This document shows, one piece after another, positions 1 through 5,116 of a stretch of 5,116 nt of DNA. The position numbers were made by a program, and so were the translations under genes. The DNA comes from an uncultured bacterium (GTDB lineage: Bacteria > Verrucomicrobiota > Kiritimatiellia > RFP12 > UBA1067). Under the pieces are notes generated by a model, which did not search any database, was not told the origin of the DNA, and worked only from the letters and a program-made list of their open reading frames with translations. How positions within the stretch are numbered: the stretch's first letter is position 1; every line of letters starts with the position of its first letter. The stretch covers positions 1 to 5,116 of the forward strand of contig URIT01000170.1 of the NCBI GenBank assembly GCA_900547945.1, written 5' to 3'.

Positions 1-23
1 CGGGCGCACCCTCAATTCGACTG

Positions 24-41
24 GTGGGCTGCGCAACCCAC
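24..41 (+). other. Weak inverted repeat upstream of the first gene
   Basis: GTGGG (24-28) pairs with CCCAC (37-41) across an 8-base loop. No T-tract follows on either strand, so it is not a convincing terminator. The first 61 bases show no ORF and no recognisable RNA gene. The stretch may be the tail of an upstream intergenic region; no function is claimed. Confidence 0.2.
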
Positions 42-61
42 TAACCCATTACGAAGAAATA

Positions 62-70
62 TGCTAGAAT
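62..70 (+). promoter_or_regulatory. Extended -10 promoter element of the glycyl radical enzyme gene
   Basis: TGC-TAGAAT is an extended -10 (TGn plus a hexamer matching TATAAT at 5 of 6 positions). The hexamer ends at 70 and the ATG is at 80, so a start site about 7 bases downstream would leave only a few untranslated bases. There is no good -35 hexamer about 17 bases upstream, as is acceptable for extended -10 promoters, and no strong Shine-Dalgarno (only AGG at 71-73). The same geometry recurs at 4162-4170, which strengthens the call. Confidence 0.6.
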
Positions 71-79
71 AGGCACGCC

Positions 80-2383
80 ATGGACACGCTTTCCAGAAGA
101 ACGTTTCTGCGCCTCGCGGCGCTCACGGGCTCGTACGCGGGGCCGCTCGCGGTCTTCGCGAAGTCCGCCTTCGACACGACGTCGTGGGATCCGCATGTGG
201 CGACGATCGCCGATTCCGCGACGTACCTGCGGCGGAAGTTCCGCCAGGACGTCACGGACCGCACGACGGGCCTCGACGTCCCCGCGCTGAAGAAGGTGCT
301 GGCGGGGCTCGTCGCCGACGGGAAGAAGACGGGCGAGGACTGGCGCGTCACGAAGGCGAAGTGCTTCGCCGCGCTCGCCCTGCGGGAGGCGATCGACGTC
401 TCGCCGCTCGACTGGTTCCCCGCGATCGCGATCTGGAACCGCAACGACCGTCCGATGAACACCGTCTTCTGGAACCGCGCCCATGAGGTGAACGCGCGCC
501 GGCTTCCGGCGGAGGTGCGGCGCACCTGGTCGGAAGGCAACCGCAGCGGCGACTGGAACATGTGGCAGGACTTCGACCACTCCGTGCCGGACTGGCGCGT
601 CATCCTCGCCCTCGGCTTCCCCGGCATGCAGCGGCGGCTGGAGGCGTATGCGGGGGCGAAGACGGCGGCGGGCGCCTACGCCGACCCGTTCTACGAGGGG
701 CTGCGCCTCGCGATGGAGGCCGTCCTCGGCGGCATCGACCGCTTCATCGTCCAGGCGAAGAGGCGCCTCGCGGACGAAGCGCGCGCGGGCGCGACAACCG
801 GGCGGCTCGCGAAGGAGATCGCCGCGCTCACGCGCCTCCGCACGGGCCGCCCCGAGACGGCCTACGACATGCTCCTCTTCGTGTGGCTCTACTTCTTCTA
901 CTCCGAGCACATGGACGGCATCCAGTGCCGCAGCCTCACCGAGCTCGACGTGTTCATTACGCCGTACTACGAGGCGGACCTCGCCGCCGGGCGCACGACC
1001 GAGGCGGAGTTCCGCGAGCAGCTGCGCCACTTCTTCTGGCAGTGGGGCTCCATCAGCAACTACTGGAACCAGCCCGTCGGGCTCGGCGGCACGAACGCGG
1101 ACGGCACGAGCGCGTTCAACCGCGTCTCGGCGATCATCCTCGACGAGCTGGACGCCTGCAACCTGCCGACGCCGAAGTTCCTCGTGAAGATCGCGCCCAA
1201 CACGCCCGACTGGGCGATGGACCGGCTGATGGATCTCGCGCGCCGCCACCGGTCCGTCTCCTTCATCGGCGAGGAACCGGCGGCGAAGGCCCTCAAGAAG
1301 TGGTGCAACGCCTCGGACGAGGACTGCCGCACGATGGTCGTGCGCGGCTGCTACGAGTTCGGCCTCCGCGACAGCGTGAACGGCACGGGCGTCGGCTACC
1401 TCAACCTGCTCAAGCCGGTCGAGCGCCTGCTCGCGTCGCCTCCTGCCGGCTGCGCGACCTTCGAGGCGTTCCGCGACGCCTACCTCGCCCGCCTCGCGGA
1501 CGTCACCGTGCGCTGCCGCACGCTCGCGTTCGCGTGCGAGGCGGTGCTGCCGGAGGTCAACCCCGCGAACATGATGACGCTCGCGACGGAACACGCGCTC
1601 AAGACGCGGAAGGACGGCTTTGCGAACGGCTGCCCGCGCGGCAACAACACGGCGATCCTCAGCTCGGGGCTCGGCACGACGGTCGATGCGCTCCTCGCGG
1701 TGAAGGAGATCGTCTACGAGAAGAAGCTCATGACGCTTGCCGAGCTGGGCGCGCTGATGGCCGCGAACTGGGCCGGCCGCGAGGACCTGCGCCTGCGGAT
1801 GAAGCGCTCGAAGCGCAAGTGGGGGACGAACGACCCCGAGGCGAACGCGCTCGGCCGCGCGGTCATCCAGACGTTCGCCGGGCAGGTGAACGGCGTTCCC
1901 AACTCGCGGGGCGGCATCTTCATCGCCTCGGGCCACTGCGCGCGCCAGTTCATCGAGCTGGGCGCGAAGACGGGGGCGACGCCGGACGGGCGCCGCGCGG
2001 GCGAGGAGATGTCGAAGAACCTCTCGCCGACGATGGGGGCGGACACCGAGGGCGCGACGGCGCTCGTGAACACGCTCGCCTCCGCGAGCGTCGTCGACCT
2101 GCCGGGCGACTATCCGCTCGACGTGATGCTGCATCCCTCGGCCTGCGCGGGACAGGCCGGGCTGGAGGCGATGAAGACGCTCGTGCGCGTCTTCCACGCG
2201 AACGGCGGCAGCGTCGTGCAGTTCACCGTCTTCAGCGCCGAGGAGCTGCGCGACGCCCAGGCGCATCCGGAGAAGTACGAGGACCTGCAGGTGCGCGTCT
2301 GCGGGTGGAACGTGCGCTGGAACGACCTCCCCCGTTCGGAGCAGGACAAGTACATCGAACGCGCGGAGGCCATTGCGCCGTAG
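80..2383 (+). CDS. Glycyl radical enzyme (pyruvate formate-lyase superfamily) with a Tat signal peptide
   Basis: This 767-residue protein has the length and motif order of a complete glycyl radical enzyme. Family members use a glycyl radical to make a Cys thiyl radical that abstracts hydrogen from substrate, giving C-C, C-O, C-N or C-S cleavage. Visible motifs are RGCYE with thiyl Cys424 and candidate base Glu426 (the GCxE arrangement of the dehydratase/eliminase branch rather than the CC pair of true pyruvate formate-lyase), TPDGRR at 634-639 followed by a conserved SPTMGAD segment, and the C-terminal radical loop RVCGW with Gly742. The N-terminus is odd: SRRTFL at residues 5-10, a hydrophobic stretch to about 27 and a possible VFA cleavage site make a classic Tat signal, whereas known family members are cytoplasmic. 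The twin arginines use AGA-AGA, rare in this gene. The start at 80 follows an extended -10 element and retains the whole signal. The next gene lies 61 bases downstream and is probably cotranscribed. No radical-SAM activase is in the window. The substrate cannot be assigned; family confidence is high, export is inferred. Confidence 0.9.
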   Translation: MDTLSRRTFLRLAALTGSYAGPLAVFAKSAFDTTSWDPHVATIADSATYLRRKFRQDVTDRTTGLDVPALKKVLAGLVADGKKTGEDWRVTKAKCFAALALREAIDVSPLDWFPAIAIWNRNDRPMNTVFWNRAHEVNARRLPAEVRRTWSEGNRSGDWNMWQDFDHSVPDWRVILALGFPGMQRRLEAYAGAKTAAGAYADPFYEGLRLAMEAVLGGIDRFIVQAKRRLADEARAGATTGRLAKEIAALTRLRTGRPETAYDMLLFVWLYFFYSEHMDGIQCRSLTELDVFITPYYEADLAAGRTTEAEFREQLRHFFWQWGSISNYWNQPVGLGGTNADGTSAFNRVSAIILDELDACNLPTPKFLVKIAPNTPDWAMDRLMDLARRHRSVSFIGEEPAAKALKKWCNASDEDCRTMVVRGCYEFGLRDSVNGTGVGYLNLLKPVERLLASPPAGCATFEAFRDAYLARLADVTVRCRTLAFACEAVLPEVNPANMMTLATEHALKTRKDGFANGCPRGNNTAILSSGLGTTVDALLAVKEIVYEKKLMTLAELGALMAANWAGREDLRLRMKRSKRKWGTNDPEANALGRAVIQTFAGQVNGVPNSRGGIFIASGHCARQFIELGAKTGATPDGRRAGEEMSKNLSPTMGADTEGATALVNTLASASVVDLPGDYPLDVMLHPSACAGQAGLEAMKTLVRVFHANGGSVVQFTVFSAEELRDAQAHPEKYEDLQVRVCGWNVRWNDLPRSEQDKYIERAEAIAP

Positions 2384-2397
2384 CCGGCCGCAACAAG

Positions 2398-2416
2398 CGG
2401 GAGCGCGCCCCTCCCG
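2398..2416 (+). promoter_or_regulatory. GC-rich hairpin in the intergenic gap
   Basis: CGGGAG (2398-2403) and CTCCCG (2411-2416) form a perfect 6-bp stem with a 7-base loop. An A-rich tract (about 2420-2433), not a T-tract, follows, so it is not an intrinsic terminator for the upstream gene. It could be an mRNA processing or stability element, or simply help keep the downstream ribosome-binding region open. The function is inferred. Confidence 0.35.
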
Positions 2417-2434
2417 GGGAAAACGAAAAAAAAC

Positions 2435-2438
2435 GGAG
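2435..2438 (+). promoter_or_regulatory. Shine-Dalgarno GGAG that fixes the start of the glycosidase gene
   Basis: GGAG ends 6 bases before the ATG at 2445, which is good spacing. It directly abuts another ATG at 2439, too close to use it, so it selects 2445. An A-rich tract (AAAACGAAAAAAAAC, 2420-2434) precedes it and is conspicuous in such GC-rich DNA; it probably keeps the site unstructured. Confidence 0.65.
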
Positions 2439-2444
2439 ATGACC

Positions 2445-4040
2445 ATGAAACGGATGCTGCTTCCCCTCATGATGCTGTGCGCCGGAACGGTTCCGGCGAT
2501 GGACTTCATCAATCTGACGGCGCCCGACGCCGTGCAGGTCGACGGTCGGCCCGCCGGTGCGCGCGTGGCCCTGGCGGGCGACGGCACGCTCACCCTGAAC
2601 GGCGGGACGGCGTCGTGCGTCGAACTCGTCTGGCGGGGGCGCCTCGGGGCGGAGACGAAGGTCCTCGGCGGCATGTGGGAGCGCACCTACGGCGACAGTG
2701 CCTGGCGGCGCGTCGACGCGCCGAAGGCGCCGCGCGGCGGGGCGATGGCGTGGTATGTCCTCGCGACGGACGGCACGCGCACCGACGGCTACGGCGTGAA
2801 GGTGCAGCCGAACGCCTTTGCGTGCTGGAGGGCCTTCCCGGACCGCCTGACGCTGCGCCTCGACGTGCGGGCCGGCGCGTCGCCCGTGGAGCTGGGGGAC
2901 CGCGCGCTCGCGCTCTGCACGCTCGTCTCCCGCAAGGGCGCGGAAGGGGAGCGTCCCTTCGCGGCGGGGCGCGCGTTCTGCCGCGCGATGTGCCCCGCGC
3001 CGCGCCTCCCGTCCGCGCCGGTCTACGGCTACAACGACTGGTACTGCGCCTACGGGAAGAACACGGCGACGAACTTCCTGGTCGATGCGAAGTTCCTCGT
3101 CGAGGCAATGGACGCCCAGCCGGGCGCGCCCGTGGCGAACCGTCCGTTCGTCGTCGTGGACGACGGCTGGCAGAACGCGCTCAAGCGCGGCGGCGACCCC
3201 TCGAAGCCGGGCGGACAGTGGGGCGCGGTCAACCCGCACTGGGGCATGCCGATGGAGGAGTTCGCGCGGCGCGTGAAGGCGCTCGGCGCGCGACCGGGCC
3301 TCTGGTACCGTCCCTTCGACCCGGACGAGGGCAAGGAGGCCCTGCCCGTCGACCCGACCGACCCCAAGTGGGAGCGGCGCCTGCGCGCCGAGCTCGCCCG
3401 CTTCGCCGACTGGGGCATGGAGCTCGTCAAGATCGACTTCATCACCTACGACTGGGGGTTCGCCTGGGGCTTCGAGCTTGAGGACTCGCCCGTGAAGAAG
3501 CCGCTCGCGGCGTGGCGCGACCGTTCGCGGACGTCGGCGGAGGTCGTGCGCGGGCTCTACCGGGCGATGCGCGAGGCGGCGGGCGAGCGGATGCTGATCA
3601 TCGGCTGCAACGCGATCGACCATTTCGCCGCCGGGCTCTTCGAGCTGCAGCGCACGGGCGACGACACGAGCGGCCGCGAGTGGGCGCGCACGCGGAAGAT
3701 GGGACCGAACACGCTCGGCATGCGCGCCATCCACAACGGCACGTTCTACCTGAACGACGGCGACTGCGTGGGCCTCGTGAACGCGGGCGACGTCCCGTGG
3801 CACCTGAACCGCCAGTGGCTCGACCTCGTCGCGCGCAGCGGCACGGCGCTCTTCACGAGCTGGAAGCGGAGCCTCGCGGCGGATCCCGAGGTCGCGCGCG
3901 CGCTGGGGGCGGCGTGGAAGACCGCCTCCCGTCCGGCGGCGACGGGCGAACCGCTCGATTGGCTGGAGACGCCGCGTCCGCAGCGGTGGCGCTTCGGCGA
4001 CGGGGACACCGTAACGTACGATTGGGACGAGCGGCGGTGA
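2445..4040 (+). CDS. Secreted alpha-galactosidase-like glycoside hydrolase (clan GH-D, GH36/GH27 type)
   Basis: This 531-residue protein has a Sec-type signal peptide: basic MKRM, a hydrophobic core, and a likely cut after VPA at residue 18. It should therefore act in the periplasm or outside the cell. Residues 19 to about 190 look like a beta-rich N-terminal domain, with WERTYGD at 78-84. A TIM barrel follows with clan GH-D landmarks: GYNDWY at 195-200, VDDGWQ at 238-243, the expected nucleophile Asp331 in KIDF, and RTGDD at 403-407, whose Asp407 is the likely acid/base. Clan members retain configuration while hydrolysing terminal alpha-galactosides or related sugars, though some relatives have other activities, so the substrate is open. 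The protein ends about 30 residues after the apparent barrel and seems to lack the usual C-terminal beta domain. The start at 2445 is preferred over upstream in-frame codons because of the Shine-Dalgarno and the signal peptide. No promoter is visible in the gap before it, so it is probably translated from the transcript of the preceding enzyme gene. Confidence 0.78.
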   Translation: MKRMLLPLMMLCAGTVPAMDFINLTAPDAVQVDGRPAGARVALAGDGTLTLNGGTASCVELVWRGRLGAETKVLGGMWERTYGDSAWRRVDAPKAPRGGAMAWYVLATDGTRTDGYGVKVQPNAFACWRAFPDRLTLRLDVRAGASPVELGDRALALCTLVSRKGAEGERPFAAGRAFCRAMCPAPRLPSAPVYGYNDWYCAYGKNTATNFLVDAKFLVEAMDAQPGAPVANRPFVVVDDGWQNALKRGGDPSKPGGQWGAVNPHWGMPMEEFARRVKALGARPGLWYRPFDPDEGKEALPVDPTDPKWERRLRAELARFADWGMELVKIDFITYDWGFAWGFELEDSPVKKPLAAWRDRSRTSAEVVRGLYRAMREAAGERMLIIGCNAIDHFAAGLFELQRTGDDTSGREWARTRKMGPNTLGMRAIHNGTFYLNDGDCVGLVNAGDVPWHLNRQWLDLVARSGTALFTSWKRSLAADPEVARALGAAWKTASRPAATGEPLDWLETPRPQRWRFGDGDTVTYDWDERR

Positions 4041-4042
4041 TG

Positions 4043-4051
4043 TGCTATACT
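4043..4051 (+). promoter_or_regulatory. Extended -10 element ahead of the Tat-leader remnant
   Basis: TGC-TATACT is an extended -10 lying two bases after the glycosidase stop codon. A possible -35, TTGGGA (4022-4027, 18-base spacer), lies inside the end of that gene. The hexamer ends 6 bases before an ACG at 4058, the same distance that separates the -10 from ATG at the next gene. It may be a fossil promoter or may still contribute to downstream transcription. Confidence 0.45.
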
Positions 4052-4074
4052 CGCGGCACGAAAACGTTGAATCG

Positions 4075-4150
4075 GCCCGTCAGCCGCCGCGCGTTCGTGA
4101 CGGGCGGCCTCTTCGCCGCCTCCGAGGACCGCGAACCCCGGTCATCGCGG
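4075..4150 (+). repeat. Cluster of short inverted repeats between genes
   Basis: Perfect stems include GCCCGTCA (4075-4082) with TGACGGGC (4098-4105), GGCGGC (4103-4108) with GCCGCC (4115-4120) across CTCTTC, and CCGCGA (4129-4134) with TCGCGG (4145-4150). The first two are mutually exclusive. None is followed by a T-tract. They may form a factor-independent barrier or a Rho-type end for the upstream operon, or simply reflect GC-rich remnant coding sequence. Confidence 0.35.
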
Positions 4151-4161
4151 GCGGGGGATTG

Positions 4162-4170
4162 TGGTATAAT
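4162..4170 (+). promoter_or_regulatory. Consensus extended -10 promoter of the AAA-ATPase-like gene
   Basis: TGG-TATAAT is a perfect extended -10. The hexamer ends at 4170 and ATG starts at 4177, so transcription should begin at or within a base or two of the start codon, giving a leaderless mRNA. No Shine-Dalgarno lies at a usable distance that would be transcribed, and no clear -35 is seen near 4142-4147. Confidence 0.75.
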
Positions 4171-4176
4171 GCGGGC

Positions 4177-5116
4177 ATGAAAACGATGAAGCAAATCATG
4201 TACGGCGTGACGGACTTCGCGCTCATCCGCGCGGAGAACGGCTACTTCGTTGACCGCACCGCGCTCATCCGCGAGCTGGAGAAGACGCGCTACGCGATGT
4301 TTCTGCGCCCGCGCCGCTTCGGGAAGTCGCTCCTCTGCGCCATCCTCCAGGCCTACTACGACATCGACTACGCGGACCGCTTCGAGGCGTTCTTCGGCGG
4401 TCTCGACATCGGGCGCGAGCCGACGGCGGAGCGGGGGAAGTACCTCTGGCTCGGCTTTAACTTCTCGGCGGTCGAGAAGCGCGCCGACCGCGTGGAGGCG
4501 AGCTTTGACGCCTACTGCCGGGACATCATCGACGAGTTTGCCGCGCGCCATGCCGCGTTGCTCCCGGAAGGCGCGGCGGAGGCGATCCGCGCCAAGCGGA
4601 CGTGCCACGAGAAGCTCAATGCCCTCACGACCCGGCTGATGGGCTCGGGCGCGAGGCTCTACGTCTGCATCGACGAGTACGACAACTTCACGAACACGAT
4701 CCTCGCCGGATCGCGCGAGAGCTACGAGGCCCTCTGCCACGGCGAGGGCTTCTTCAAACAGTTCTTCAACGAGCTCAAACTCGCGACGACGGGCATCGGC
4801 GCGCCCATTACGCGCCTCTTCGTGACGGGCGTGACGCCCGTGACGATGGACGACGTGACGAGCGGCTTCAACATCGCCTCGAACATCTCGCTGAACCCCG
4901 CGTTCGCCGCGTTCACGGGCTTCACGCACGGCGACGTCCGCGCCATGCTCGCCTACTACCGCGCGCACGCCGGCTTCGCGTTCGACGAGGAGGCCGTCTT
5001 CGAGACGATGCGCCGGTGGTACGACAACTACCGCTTCTCGCCCGAGACGGGGCCGGACGGAAAGGAGCCGCCGCGCGTCGCGAACCCGACGCTCGTCCTC
5101 TACTACATGCAGTACT
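4177..5116 (+). CDS. AAA-ATPase-like protein (PF09820 type), N-terminal 313 residues, cut by the window end
   Basis: The frame is open from ATG 4177 to the end of the window without a stop. The N-terminus (YGVTDFALIRAENGYFVDRT) matches the start of the AAA-ATPase-like family. Family hallmarks follow in order: RPRRFGKS (44-51), a Walker A variant with Arg replacing the first Gly, as is normal here; LYVCIDEYD (161-169), the Walker B segment; LFVTGVTPV (214-222) leading into SGFNIASN (229-236); WYDNYRF (281-287); and ANPTLVLYYM near the edge. Relatives usually continue into a C-terminal PD-(D/E)XK nuclease-like domain, which would lie downstream and cannot be seen. They occur in many copies in some gut bacteria; their role is not established, with defence, mobile-element and regulatory ideas all untested. 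The start at 4177 is favoured over ATG 4186 by the promoter 6 bases upstream, which makes this gene its own leaderless unit. Family confidence is high; function unknown. Confidence 0.88.
   Translation, partial: MKTMKQIMYGVTDFALIRAENGYFVDRTALIRELEKTRYAMFLRPRRFGKSLLCAILQAYYDIDYADRFEAFFGGLDIGREPTAERGKYLWLGFNFSAVEKRADRVEASFDAYCRDIIDEFAARHAALLPEGAAEAIRAKRTCHEKLNALTTRLMGSGARLYVCIDEYDNFTNTILAGSRESYEALCHGEGFFKQFFNELKLATTGIGAPITRLFVTGVTPVTMDDVTSGFNIASNISLNPAFAAFTGFTHGDVRAMLAYYRAHAGFAFDEEAVFETMRRWYDNYRFSPETGPDGKEPPRVANPTLVLYYMQY

Larger units (their letters stand above)
4058..4180 (+). pseudogene. Remnant of the 5' end of a Tat-exported protein gene
   Basis: Reading from ACG at 4058, the frame gives KTLNRP then SRRAFVTGGLFAAS (4082-4123), a convincing twin-arginine signal n- and h-region. 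The sequence then turns into charged, low-quality residues (EDREPRSSRAG) and stops at 4180. ACG occupies the place where ATG is expected relative to the -10 box, so a T-to-C change may have removed the start; a TTG at 4067 or an ATG at 4040 could still open the frame. The frame's stop overlaps the next start as ATGA (4177-4180). The simplest reading is the promoter and leader of a lost gene, whose body was deleted just after codon 22. The alternative is a real 38- to 46-residue peptide, possibly coupled to its neighbours. The export signal is seen directly; the history is inferred. Confidence 0.5.

Noticed and set aside
1..47. Possible tRNA 3' end or attachment site around ATTCGACTGG
   Set aside because: The flanking bases do not form a T-arm stem and no acceptor stem or other arms can be drawn.
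80..2383. True pyruvate formate-lyase (pflB)
   Set aside because: It lacks the adjacent Cys-Cys pair of PflB and has a GCxE site instead, so only the superfamily is claimed.
562..2442. 626-codon plus-strand frame inside the first gene
   Set aside because: Shifted-frame shadow dominated by Arg, Ala, Gly and Pro, without domain signatures.
2373..2444. Upstream in-frame start (ATG-type) for the glycosidase at 2373 or 2439
   Set aside because: The extra residues are basic and would bury the signal peptide; the GGAG at 2435-2438 fits ATG 2445 and is too close to 2439.
41..2686. 881-codon minus-strand frame spanning the glycyl radical enzyme gene
   Set aside because: It is arginine/alanine-rich with no recognisable domain and lies opposite a gene with clear catalytic motifs; it is an artefact of GC-rich codon use.
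2232..3803. 523-codon minus-strand frame opposite the glycosidase
   Set aside because: Low-complexity composition, no motifs, and it overlaps parts of two supported plus-strand genes.
4075..4150. Intrinsic terminator for the two-gene operon
   Set aside because: Several stems exist but none is followed by a T-tract on the plus strand; kept only as inverted repeats.
4045..4968. 307-codon minus-strand frame opposite the AAA-like gene
   Set aside because: No family features, while the opposite strand carries Walker A and B and other family motifs in order.

Overview
The window is strongly GC-rich (about two thirds G+C by eye, third positions almost all G or C) and carries three plus-strand protein genes plus one short gene remnant. 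No RNA gene, CRISPR array, insertion sequence or origin is visible. The gene mix is a Tat-signal protein of the glycyl radical enzyme family, a secreted clan GH-D glycosidase and a member of the 'AAA-ATPase-like' family that is often multicopy in gut bacteria. This suggests an anaerobic, glycan-degrading bacterium of the PVC superphylum (Kiritimatiellota, Lentisphaerota or Verrucomicrobiota type, perhaps from a gut or sediment). That assignment is inference; nothing in the window proves taxonomy.

Layout. Positions 1-79 are a short upstream region ending in an extended -10 promoter element placed almost on the start codon. Positions 80-2383 encode a full-length glycyl radical enzyme (pyruvate formate-lyase superfamily) with an intact thiyl Cys/Glu motif and an intact glycyl-radical loop. 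Unexpectedly, it opens with a textbook twin-arginine (Tat) export signal. After a 61-base gap with a GC hairpin, an A-rich tract and a Shine-Dalgarno sequence, positions 2445-4040 encode a Sec-signal-bearing alpha-galactosidase-like (GH36/GH27 type) hydrolase. The two probably form one operon. Positions 4041-4176 hold a second extended -10 element and what looks like the decapitated start of another Tat-exported protein, ACG standing where ATG is expected. They also hold several inverted repeats and a third, near-perfect extended -10 element. Positions 4177 to the window end encode the N-terminal 313 residues of an AAA-ATPase-like (PF09820-type) protein, cut by the window edge.

Two things stand out. 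First, glycyl radical enzymes are known as oxygen-sensitive cytoplasmic enzymes switched on by a cytoplasmic radical-SAM activase, so a Tat-signal version paired with a secreted glycosidase would be a new arrangement: extracytoplasmic radical chemistry on a sugar or glycan-derived substrate. No activase lies in the window. Second, promoter architecture is consistent: the first genes of transcription units have TGnTAnnnT-type -10 boxes 6-9 bases before the start codon and no Shine-Dalgarno, implying leaderless mRNAs. The internal gene of the operon has a Shine-Dalgarno instead.
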